Origin: Methanobacteriaceae archaeon UBA349
GTDB taxonomy: Archaea; Methanobacteriota; Methanobacteria; Methanobacteriales; Methanobacteriaceae
Direction: 5' to 3'
DNA length: 20,421 bases
Assembly: GCA_002509745.1 (NCBI GenBank)
Contig: DAWK01000159.1
Span: 1-20,421 of the forward strand
Shown here: positions 7,969-14,517 of the stretch, one piece after another
Numbering within the stretch: position 1 is the stretch's first letter
How the letters are laid out: each line of letters opens with the position of its first letter
The notes under the pieces: generated by a model
The model's database searches: none
What the model was told of the DNA's origin: nothing
Seen by the model: only the letters and a program-made list of their open reading frames with translations
Made by a program: the position numbers and the translations under genes

Positions 7969-8266
7969 CTACTTTTAGGCACTTATTAATAAATGTTGAA
8001 AAATAGGTTAATATGTTCATTAAATGCTTAAAATCTTTTAATCCCCAATATTCTCTCTAAATAAATTTCATTTACATTTTATATTAATAGAACTATTTGA
8101 TGGATTATTACAACCAAATATTTTATATAATATATAATTAAAAATCCAATTTCCTAATTAATATAATTAAAATAAATTAATTACAATACTGAACTTAATA
8201 TATTTATTAAATCACTTTTAATTAAATCTCATACCTAAATTGAATAAACTAAATGGCGGTGGGATA
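7969..8266. other. AT-rich spacer upstream of the U32-like gene
   Basis: No gene is visible in these 298 bases. The left part holds short T runs that may end prpD transcription. Two TATA-like stretches are seen: TTTTATATAATATATAA near 8121-8137, and TTAATATATTTA at 8195-8206. The second would start transcription near 8227 and give a leader of about 40 nt with GGTGG (8258-8262) before the TTG start, so I favour it. Confidence 0.45.
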
Positions 8267-9178
8267 TTGAAAGATACAAAGGCATTTTTAGAAAAAATCG
8301 GGATAAATGGGGATATTAATAGTAATTACACATCTCATAAAAGATTTAAAGATGATGCCCAATACAGATTCGAAGTTCCGGGGATTCAAAAACCAGTTGC
8401 TATGGAATCTCTAATTGATGCCATGGATGAATTTCAGGTCTTAGTGCATCGGGTTACTCAGACCAAAGGAATAATGCTTTTAACGGACTCTGAAATAGAA
8501 AAAATGACGGATCTTGCAAGAGAAGCCAAACTTGAACTCTTTTTAAGTGTAGGGCCTAGAGCGGTCTATGATACCAGTGCTTCTGCCCAAACCAAAGAAG
8601 GGGCCAGGATTGGATATCGATTAAGAGGATATAATAATCTTTTATATGCTATTGAAGATGTAAAAAGAGCAATTTCTCTAGGAGTTAGGGGAATTGTAGT
8701 TTATGATGAGGGCCTTTTATGGACCCTAAATCAAATGCGAAAAGAAGGTGATATTCCAGAAGATGTTCACTTTAAGATATCCGCCCATACTGGCCATGGA
8801 AATCCCGCTTCAGCCAAACTTTTAGAAGAAATTGGGGCTGATTCATTTAATCCAGTTAGGGATCTTCAAATTAATATGCTGGCATCGCTTAGGGACGCTA
8901 TAGATATCTCTATAGATGTTCACACCGAAAATCCTAAATCTTCTGGAGGATTTATACGTCATTATGAAGCTCCAGATATTATTCGAGCTGTTTCACCGGT
9001 TTATCTCAAGACTGGAGGGGCAGTAGCAGGTCATCATGGCTGGGACACTACAGAGACACAGGCCCGTGAAAGGATTAGACAAGTGTTTTTAGTACAATCC
9101 ATGATTTTAAGATATTATCCTGAAGCTAAAATGTCTGGTAAGGGCCCATCTGATCTGGCGATACCTGTTTTGAGGTAA
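8267..9178 (+). CDS. U32-peptidase-like TIM-barrel protein
   Basis: A 303-residue soluble protein that resembles a group of conserved proteins often labelled U32-family peptidase; neither peptidase activity nor another reaction can be claimed from sequence. Conserved-looking blocks are clustered at the strand ends of a probable beta/alpha barrel: SVGPRAVYD, GVRGIVVYDEGL, KISAHTGHGNP (about 170-180), GADSFNPVRDLQ (190-201), IDISIDVHTENP (212-223) and VYLKTGGAVAGHHGWD (245-260). The many His, Asp and Glu residues there suggest a metal or acid-substrate site. The frame is open from a TTG at 8240, but the TTG at 8267 has GGTGG 4 nt upstream and is chosen (MKDTKAFLEKIG). It sits between the prpD-like and fumarase-like genes, which suggests a metabolic rather than a proteolytic role. 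Confidence 0.7.
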   Translation: MKDTKAFLEKIGINGDINSNYTSHKRFKDDAQYRFEVPGIQKPVAMESLIDAMDEFQVLVHRVTQTKGIMLLTDSEIEKMTDLAREAKLELFLSVGPRAVYDTSASAQTKEGARIGYRLRGYNNLLYAIEDVKRAISLGVRGIVVYDEGLLWTLNQMRKEGDIPEDVHFKISAHTGHGNPASAKLLEEIGADSFNPVRDLQINMLASLRDAIDISIDVHTENPKSSGGFIRHYEAPDIIRAVSPVYLKTGGAVAGHHGWDTTETQARERIRQVFLVQSMILRYYPEAKMSGKGPSDLAIPVLR

Positions 9179-9200
9179 TAGATTAAAAAAAATATTTTTG

Positions 9201-9232
9201 TCACATTATACCTTAATTATAATATAATGTGA
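9201..9232. repeat. Perfect 10-bp-arm inverted repeat between the U32-like and fumarase-like genes
   Basis: TCACATTATA (9201-9210) and TATAATGTGA (9223-9232) are exact reverse complements separated by 12 nt. Arm centres are 22 bp apart, about two helical turns, so a dimeric protein could bind on one DNA face. As RNA it would form a 10-bp stem, but no T run follows it on the plus strand, so it is not a typical terminator. Confidence 0.75.
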
Positions 9233-9282
9233 ATATAATATCGAAAATTAAAAACATTAAAGCAATATCTAAGTTTTTAAAT

Positions 9283-9313
9283 TATAATATTTTTAAGTAT
9301 AATATTTTTTAAG
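9283..9313. repeat. Tandem 15/16-bp direct repeat before the fumarase-like gene
   Basis: TATAATATTTTTAAG is followed directly by TATAATATTTTTTAAG (one extra T). The final AAG forms the start of the AAGGA ribosome site at 9311-9315. The repeat covers the likely TATA box region and may be slippage-prone; its length could tune promoter or leader spacing. Confidence 0.6.
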
Positions 9314-9323
9314 GAACGAGTAC

Positions 9324-10166
9324 ATGGATTTGATTAATAAAGTGAAGGAAGCGGTCATTGAGGCCAGCACAACTTATCGCCCTGATCAGATAGATGCCTA
9401 TGAAATGGCACTTTCTAAAGAGACTAATGAAAATGCTGCTTGGGTTTTAAATATCCTTATGGAAAATGCAAAAATTGCTGAGGCTGCAAAAAGGCCTTTA
9501 TGTGATGATACTGGGATTCCTCATGTTTTAATTGAATTGGGAGATGATTCAGAACTTCCCGTTGCTTTTTTAAAGGATATTGAATCCGGTATTGAACTTG
9601 GATTACAGAAGCTCCCTGCAAGGCCCATGGCAGTTAAAGGGAATGATATTCAGCGAATTGAACAAACTCAAGGCCTATTTGAAGATCCGGGAAAACTAAT
9701 CTCACCTGCAATCTTAATGGATTCTATTCCCGGAAAGCAAACCAAAATTCATATTTTAATGTTAGGTGGTGGGCCAGAAATAAGAGCCAGTACTTATAGA
9801 GTTTTCCATAAGCGGGATAATAGAAAAGTATTTGAGGAAGTTGTAACATGGTTCAAATCAGAGGTTCCAATGTTAGGTTGCACTCCATGCATCCCGGCAG
9901 TGGGCATTGGCAGGACTCATTTTGAAGCAACATCTTTAATGATTAAAGCAATGGCTTATGGGAACTTAAATAAACAGTCTGAAATTGAAAATTACATTAC
10001 AAATTCTCTTAATGGGACTCAAGTTGGCCCACTTGGACTGGGGGGAGGTTCAACGGCTTTAGGGTCTTTTGTAAAAATTGGGCCTCAAAGGGCTAGTGGA
10101 GTGAGGATTGTTTCCATGAGGCCTTGCTGTTGTGTAGAGCCTAGAAAGGCTTTGATCAAAATCTAA
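9324..10166 (+). CDS. Fumarate hydratase class I alpha-subunit homologue
   Basis: Homologue of the alpha (N-terminal catalytic) part of oxygen-sensitive [4Fe-4S] class I fumarases and L(+)-tartrate dehydratases, which hydrate or dehydrate C4 dicarboxylic acids. At 280 residues it has the usual size of the split archaeal alpha subunit. Cluster-ligand regions are visible: Cys60 in PLCDDTGIP, Cys186 and Cys189 in MLGCTPCIPAVGIG, and three consecutive cysteines 268-270 in MRPCCCVEPRKA near the C-terminus; GPLGLGGGSTALG (235-247) is also typical. The extra cysteines are unlike the single ligands I expect. No beta subunit is present in the window, so the partner must be elsewhere or the protein acts alone. 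The start ATG has AAGGA 8 nt upstream. Same strand as its neighbours but with its own promoter-like region. Confidence 0.88.
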   Translation: MDLINKVKEAVIEASTTYRPDQIDAYEMALSKETNENAAWVLNILMENAKIAEAAKRPLCDDTGIPHVLIELGDDSELPVAFLKDIESGIELGLQKLPARPMAVKGNDIQRIEQTQGLFEDPGKLISPAILMDSIPGKQTKIHILMLGGGPEIRASTYRVFHKRDNRKVFEEVVTWFKSEVPMLGCTPCIPAVGIGRTHFEATSLMIKAMAYGNLNKQSEIENYITNSLNGTQVGPLGLGGGSTALGSFVKIGPQRASGVRIVSMRPCCCVEPRKALIKI

Positions 10167-10416
10167 AGCTCTTAAATTTCTCTTAAATTAATTAAATCCT
10201 AATCAATTACCTATTAAAACAATATAGAAGTATAGTATAAGTAGGGTAGAGCATAATTATATTTTTAATGATTGTATCTATTTTATACTTTGTAATACGA
10301 TAATATGATGGATTAATTCAAGTTATTAGACGTATTAGATTTTTATACTGAATTATAAACCTACATAAACTTTTAAATAATTTCATATTAATAATATGGT
10401 CTTTGGATTTATTTGG

Positions 10417-10436
10417 TGATAAAATTCGTTTTATCA
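10417..10436. repeat. Inverted repeat with TTCG centre
   Basis: TGATAAAA and TTTTATCA are exact reverse complements around a 4-nt TTCG. As RNA, two more G-U pairs (10415-10416 with 10437-10438) would extend the stem to 10 bp with a UUCG loop. Depending on which TATA box is used, it is either a leader hairpin or a palindromic site just upstream of the promoter at 10445. Confidence 0.7.
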
Positions 10437-10464
10437 TTAATTATCTATAAAAACAAGTGAATAA

Positions 10465-10499
10465 CTGTGGATTATATTGATATTCGCCACAGGATGTGG
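10465..10499 (+). promoter_or_regulatory. Two competing stems at the ribosome site of the citrate synthase-like gene
   Basis: CTGTGG (10465-10470) pairs with CCACAG (10487-10492), which includes the first two bases of AGGA at 10491-10494. Alternatively CCAC (10487-10490) pairs with GTGG (10496-10499), leaving AGGAT partly in a loop. The two stems cannot coexist. The stems are short, so a control function is speculative. Confidence 0.3.
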
Positions 10500-10505
10500 T
10501 AAGTC

Positions 10506-11354
10506 ATGGCAATAGGAAGAGAGTCACTAGAGAATGTTTTCAAGGTTAGCAACCCTAAATGGAGAACTTCCATAACAAAGGTGGAACCTAATCGCATAAT
10601 AACAAGAGGATATTCCCAAGAAGATTTGATTGGTAATGTGTCTTTTTCAGAGATGGTTTATCTACTGATAAAAGGTGAAATGCCATCTAAAAAAGAATCT
10701 AAAATGCTTGGTTCGGTACTGGTTTCATTCTGTGATCATGGAGTGACCCCTCCCAGTACCCAAGCGGCAAGGATGATTGCTTCAGCAGGATCTCCAGTCC
10801 ATGCTTGCATTGCAGGAGGCCTTTTAGCTTTCGGTAAAAATCATGCTGGTGCTATTGAAAGATCCATGAAGGCATTTCAGGAAGCTATTCGTCGATCAAA
10901 TCATGAAGAAGATATTTTCATCACAGCTAAACTATTTGTAGAGGATTACCTAAAAAAAGGTATTAAAATTCCAGGTTTTGGCCACAGATACCACAGCGAA
11001 GATCCCCGAGCGGCCAGGCTAATTGAAATGGCCAAAAAACAAAATTGTGATGGCCCTCATACTAAATTGGCCCTAGCGGTTCAAGAAATACTCTTAGAAA
11101 TGAAAGATATAAAAATGAATATTGATGGTGCCAATGCAGGTATACTATCTGATATGGGCTTTGATTGGAGAACCGGAACCGGAATATTTATGATTGGTAG
11201 ACTACCTGGTTTAATATCTCATGTTTATGAAGAAAAGGTAAGAGAGCCTGATTTTAGAAAATTTTTTGATTTAGATGAAATATACTATGATGGAATTGAA
11301 GATAGAAATGCTACGCCTGCTAATGATTTAAATGTGAGAAATGCTGGAGATTAA
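10506..11354 (+). CDS. Citrate synthase-superfamily protein, citryl-CoA lyase-like short form
   Basis: Predicted enzyme that forms or cleaves a citrate-type C-C bond on a CoA thioester. The family's catalytic triad is conserved: His113 (KNHAGAIE), His160 in PGFGHRYHSEDPRA and Asp207 in NIDGANAG, with the DPR arginine Arg168 and the segment GIFMIGRLPGLISHVYEE (227-243). At 282 residues it is far shorter than ordinary citrate synthases (about 370-430) and close to citryl-CoA lyases and the C-terminal part of ATP-citrate lyase, so citryl-CoA or a similar acyl-CoA cleavage is as likely as citrate synthesis. Start: ATG with AGGA 11 nt and GGTAA 3 nt upstream; no better choice. It closes the four-gene metabolic run and is followed by the ATP synthase operon after 347 bp or more. 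Confidence 0.85.
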   Translation: MAIGRESLENVFKVSNPKWRTSITKVEPNRIITRGYSQEDLIGNVSFSEMVYLLIKGEMPSKKESKMLGSVLVSFCDHGVTPPSTQAARMIASAGSPVHACIAGGLLAFGKNHAGAIERSMKAFQEAIRRSNHEEDIFITAKLFVEDYLKKGIKIPGFGHRYHSEDPRAARLIEMAKKQNCDGPHTKLALAVQEILLEMKDIKMNIDGANAGILSDMGFDWRTGTGIFMIGRLPGLISHVYEEKVREPDFRKFFDLDEIYYDGIEDRNATPANDLNVRNAGD

Positions 11355-11639
11355 GTTTTTATTAACATAAATTCCATTAAATTTCAATTCTTTAACATTA
11401 TAACCTAATATAATCCTTATAAATTCACTTAAATATAATCATAGATTTATATTCTAAGATTCACGATTAAAAAATTCATAAATAATATATTTAATTAGAA
11501 AAAGTACCTTATTCATTTATTATTAATTTAAAATATTTTATTTAGAATATTAAAATCATTATTTACCTATAAAAAATTAAAAAAATGATAAGAAGTGAGA
11601 AAAAGACAACGGTTAATAGTATTTTTAGATTTTATACGA

Positions 11640-11653
11640 TTTCATTCATGAAA
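11640..11653. promoter_or_regulatory. Palindrome upstream of the ATP synthase promoter
   Basis: TTTCAT-TC-ATGAAA is a perfect inverted repeat with a 2-nt centre, lying about 18 bp upstream of the first TATA-like element. The position fits an upstream regulator site, but a 6-bp arm in AT-rich DNA can also occur by chance. Confidence 0.35.
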
Positions 11654-11670
11654 ATTAAATAGTAAAAGAT

Positions 11671-11695
11671 AAATATATCTGCAAATATATTTTGC
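11671..11695 (+). promoter_or_regulatory. Promoter of the ATP synthase operon with two TATA-like elements
   Basis: AAATATAT occurs at 11671-11678 and again at 11683-11690. The first would start transcription near 11701, giving a 13-nt leader that contains GGTGG (11704-11708) before the ATG at 11714. The second would start it right at that ATG, giving a leaderless message. The second copy sits inside the near-palindrome GCAAATATATTTTGC (11681-11695). Confidence 0.5.
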
Positions 11696-11713
11696 TATAC
11701 CATGGTGGTTCAA

Positions 11714-12028
11714 ATGATAACAATATCGGAAGCTATTACTACGATAAAGAAAGCTGAAAATGATGCTAATAAACTAATAGAAGATTCAAAATTAAAATCA
11801 TCTGAAATGATCGATGAAGCCAAGGCTAAATCCGCGGAAATGATGAAAACAGCCAAAAATGAGGCTCAAGAGCAATCTGAGACTACTATTTCTGAAGCAG
11901 AATCTAATGCTAAAACTGAAGCTGTACACATATCTAATCGCGCCCAAACAGATGTGCAAAAAATTAAAACACAATCTGAGGGTAAGGTTGCCGAGGCGGC
12001 CAATATTATTATAAAAAGTGTTTTGTAG
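11714..12028 (+). CDS. atpH: A-type ATP synthase subunit H (AhaH), peripheral stalk
   Basis: Small coiled-coil subunit that pairs with subunit E to form the peripheral stalks holding the A1 head to the membrane part. The 104 residues are almost entirely helical and rich in Ala, Glu and Lys with heptad-like spacing (SEMIDEAKAKSAEMMKTAKN) and no membrane segment, as expected for the archaeal H/G subunit. The frame opens at an ATG at 11702, but GGTGG at 11704-11708 lies 5 nt before the ATG at 11714, so the shorter MITISEAITTIKKAEND form is chosen. It is the first gene of the H-I-K-E-C-F-A-B-D operon; subunit I begins 11 nt after its stop codon. Confidence 0.88.
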   Translation: MITISEAITTIKKAENDANKLIEDSKLKSSEMIDEAKAKSAEMMKTAKNEAQEQSETTISEAESNAKTEAVHISNRAQTDVQKIKTQSEGKVAEAANIIIKSVL

Positions 12029-12039
12029 TTGTGAGTACC

Positions 12040-14013
12040 ATGTTCTTGCCAGCAAGGATGCGTAAATTAAAAATAATAACACTGGATCAGTACGCTGATT
12101 CCACCGTGCGCTCGCTGCACGAGGAAGGTATCGTACAGATTCATGATATATCTGAACGTATTCAGCAAGACGCAGAATGGGCTCAAATTCTAAAACCTTC
12201 TAAAGTAACTCCACAAACTGGAAAAATAGCTTCTCTTTTAATGAAAACAACTGGACTAGCAGACTTTTTAGGAACAGCCGTTCCTAAAAAAAGTATGATG
12301 CAAACAGTTAAAGGATTTATTAATCCTCCTGTTTTTGAAAAGAGAGAAGTTGAAGAACTTGATACGGATGGCCTTGTTTCTAAGGCAGAATCTGTTTTAA
12401 GCCAGGTAGAGTCGCTTACTAAGGGTATAGAAGAAAAGCTCGCTGCTCTTGACAGTGAAAAAAGTGAGATTGAAACCAATCTAAGTGTGTCTGAAAAATT
12501 AATTAATTTTGATGCTGATTTATCAGAACTAACTAGTTCTGAATTTGTCTCTATAATGGCAGGTAAAATTTCACTGGAAAGCTATGATAAGTTCCAAGAT
12601 GAATCTGCCAAAGTTACTGATGATTTGATAGTTTTAGAAGCCAATGGCGATGCTAAAACTGAAAAAACTATTATTATCATAACTTTAAAAAAATATGGTG
12701 AAGATATTGCCGGAATATTGAGAAGAATCGAATTCGAAAGATTTGAGATTTCTGGCTTGTCTGGTAAACCAAAAGATATAATATCCAGTTCAAATTCAAG
12801 ATTGGAAGCCATTGCTCAGGAAAGAGACGCAGCAGTTATGGAACTGCAAGAAGTCTCTGCTAAATGGGAAGATGAGCTTTTAGTTTTAAAAGAACAACTG
12901 GAAATCGAGAAAGAACGGAATGAAATATTCGCTTCTTTTGGAGAAACAGAGAAAACTGTAATGTTTGAAGCATGGGTTTCAGAGAAAAAGCAGCAAACTG
13001 CTTTAGATGTGATCGAAAAATCCACTGACGGACATTCTGTTGTAGAATCTGAAGATCCAGAAGATGAAAATGAAGTCCCTGTTTTACAGGACAACCCGCG
13101 CTTTGCTAAACCTTATGAAAATTTTGTGGAGATGTATTCTCCTTTAAAATACAATGAAATTGATCCAACTATTTTAATGGCTATTATATTCCCATTTTTC
13201 TTTGGGTTCTGTCTTACTGATGCGGGTTATGGTATAATTGATGCCCTATTGGGGTATGTTTTGTACCGAGGATTGGGTAAGGTTAATCCATTTATGAAAA
13301 ACTTTGGAATTATTCTAATTGCTTGTGGTGTATGGGCCTTTATTTTAGGAATGGTTACTAATGGTTTCATTGGGGATTTCTTCCCTAGGTGGTTCTTGGA
13401 TGGCGCAGCAATCCCAACTACGATAGCCTCCCTTGATGCATTTGTGAACCCACAAAACATTCTGATTTTCGGATTAGTTGTAGGTCTTATACACATCAAC
13501 ATGGGTCTAGTCATGGGTGCCATAAACAACATTAGAGCAAGTGACTTTAAGGAAGCTTTAGGAACTCAATTAGTCTGGATCATTTTAGAATTAGGTATTG
13601 TACTATATTTCTTTGGTGGCATGTTTGTTGGTGGCCCAGTTATTTTACTGGCATTAATAATATTACTATACGCTAATGGGCTCTTTGGATTGCTGGATGT
13701 TTCCGGGTTTTTGGGCACGGTTTTATCTTATGCCCGTCTTCTGGCCTTGTGCCTTTCCACAGGTGGAATAGCTTTCACAGTTAACATTTTAACTGGATTA
13801 AGTTATGAAATGATACCTATTATTGGAATCATATTAGCTCCAATCATATTTATTGGAGGACACATTGCAAACCTTGCTTTCCAGAGTTTAGGTGCATTTA
13901 TTAATTCATTACGTTTACATTATGTAGAATTCTTTTCCCAATTTTATATGGGTGGTAAAATTAAATTTGAAGCTTTTCGCGCTGAAAGAAGTTTCACGAA
14001 AATAAGGAGGTAA
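12040..14013 (+). CDS. atpI: A-type ATP synthase subunit I (AhaI, a-type subunit)
   Basis: Membrane stator subunit that carries the ion half-channels facing the K rotor and links to the peripheral stalk. The 657 residues split as expected: a soluble N-terminal half with long coiled coils (about 100-330) and a C-terminal membrane half starting near residue 377 (ILMAIIFPFFFGFCLTDAGY) with seven or eight hydrophobic helices. The essential arginine is visible as Arg625 in NSLRLHYVEFF, and another conserved arginine lies in SYARLLALCLSTGG. The frame opens at GTG 12031, but that GTGAG serves as a ribosome site 4 nt before the ATG at 12040 (MFLPARMRKLKII), which I choose. The stop codon overlaps the spacer carrying the AAGGAGG site of subunit K, 5 nt upstream of its ATG. 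Confidence 0.95.
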   Translation: MFLPARMRKLKIITLDQYADSTVRSLHEEGIVQIHDISERIQQDAEWAQILKPSKVTPQTGKIASLLMKTTGLADFLGTAVPKKSMMQTVKGFINPPVFEKREVEELDTDGLVSKAESVLSQVESLTKGIEEKLAALDSEKSEIETNLSVSEKLINFDADLSELTSSEFVSIMAGKISLESYDKFQDESAKVTDDLIVLEANGDAKTEKTIIIITLKKYGEDIAGILRRIEFERFEISGLSGKPKDIISSSNSRLEAIAQERDAAVMELQEVSAKWEDELLVLKEQLEIEKERNEIFASFGETEKTVMFEAWVSEKKQQTALDVIEKSTDGHSVVESEDPEDENEVPVLQDNPRFAKPYENFVEMYSPLKYNEIDPTILMAIIFPFFFGFCLTDAGYGIIDALLGYVLYRGLGKVNPFMKNFGIILIACGVWAFILGMVTNGFIGDFFPRWFLDGAAIPTTIASLDAFVNPQNILIFGLVVGLIHINMGLVMGAINNIRASDFKEALGTQLVWIILELGIVLYFFGGMFVGGPVILLALIILLYANGLFGLLDVSGFLGTVLSYARLLALCLSTGGIAFTVNILTGLSYEMIPIIGIILAPIIFIGGHIANLAFQSLGAFINSLRLHYVEFFSQFYMGGKIKFEAFRAERSFTKIRR

Positions 14014-14018
14014 AAAAT

Positions 14019-14504
14019 ATGGTTGAAGTAGCTTTAGGAACAGCATTAGCAGCAATCGGTGCCGGTGTGGCAGTAGGATTTGCTGGATTAGGATCAGGAT
14101 TAGGACAAGGTATAGCAGCAGCAGGTGCTGTAGGTGCAGTTGCCGAAGATAATGACATGTTTGCTCGTGGTATTATTTTCTCTGCATTACCAGAAACTCA
14201 GGCTATTTACGGGTTTTTGATTGCTATTCTTTTACTGGTATTCTCTGGTTTACTGGGTGGGTCCGACTCACTAAGTGTTACCGCAGGATTAATAGCAATT
14301 GGTGCAGGTGCAGCAATAGGATTTGCTGGTCTTGGTTCTGGTATGGGTCAAGGTATTACTGCCGCATCATCTGTAGGTGCCGTAGTAGAAGATGAAGACA
14401 TGTTTGCTCGTGGTATTATTTTCTCAGCTCTGCCTGAAACTCAGGCTATTTACGGGTTTTTGATTGCTATACTGCTCATGGTATTCGGCGGAATCTTAGG
14501 ATAG
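14019..14504 (+). CDS. atpK: A-type ATP synthase subunit K (AhaK), duplicated proteolipid
   Basis: Rotor-ring (c-type) subunit that binds the coupling ion. Its 161 residues form two tandem hairpins (four membrane helices), a 16-kDa double form rather than the 8-kDa single hairpin. Each half repeats the same plan with an 81-residue shift: glycine-rich first helix with Gln30 / Gln111 (GLGQG and GMGQG), then LPETQAIYGF with Glu59-Thr60-Tyr64 / Glu140-Thr141-Tyr145. Both carboxylates are kept, so each subunit should bind two ions. The Gln plus Glu-Thr plus Tyr set matches the sodium-binding signature known for Na-coupled rotor rings; Na coupling here is inference. Strong AGGAGG site 8 nt before the ATG, fitting the high copy number of this subunit. 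Confidence 0.96.
   Translation: MVEVALGTALAAIGAGVAVGFAGLGSGLGQGIAAAGAVGAVAEDNDMFARGIIFSALPETQAIYGFLIAILLLVFSGLLGGSDSLSVTAGLIAIGAGAAIGFAGLGSGMGQGITAASSVGAVVEDEDMFARGIIFSALPETQAIYGFLIAILLMVFGGILG
14154..14470 (+). repeat. Internal DNA duplication within the K subunit gene
   Basis: The segment 14154-14227 recurs at 14397-14470, exactly 243 bp (81 codons) apart, with 69 of 74 bases identical. The unbroken identical blocks are 29 and 35 bases long. Both copies encode the same 25 residues around the ion-binding Glu. The five differences are silent and grouped in one 10-base stretch. Confidence 0.9.
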
Positions 14505-14517
14505 GAGGACAATTAAA

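Larger units (their letters stand above)
10167..10505. other. AT-rich spacer upstream of the citrate synthase-like gene
   Basis: No gene is visible. Two promoter options exist: CTTTTAAATAA near 10370-10380, giving a leader of about 100 nt, or CTATAAAAA at 10445-10453, giving about 30 nt. The right third carries two inverted repeats, listed separately. The left part has two copies of CTCTTAAATT right after the fumarase-like gene and T-rich patches, but nothing firm. Confidence 0.45.
11355..11713. other. AT-rich leader region of the ATP synthase operon
   Basis: No gene is visible in these 359 bases. A T5 run right after the citrate synthase-like stop may end that transcript. An AT-only inverted repeat (AATATAA at 11432-11438 with TTATATT at 11447-11453) is probably chance. 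The right end holds a palindrome and the operon promoter, listed separately. Another TATA-like TTTTATAC lies near 11629-11636. Confidence 0.5.

Noticed and set aside
11432..11453. AATATAA/TTATATT inverted repeat in the leader of the ATP synthase operon
   Set aside because: Arms are only 7 bp and contain only A and T in a very AT-rich region, so chance is likely.
11355..11713. tRNA, small RNA gene or CRISPR array in the long spacers
   Set aside because: The spacers lack GC-rich cloverleaf arms, the TTCRANNC block or regularly spaced repeats; nothing supports such genes here or in the other gaps.
14154..14470. Assembly or sequencing duplication in the K gene
   Set aside because: The halves differ elsewhere in sequence, keep the frame over exactly 81 codons, and a double-hairpin K subunit is known in methanogens.
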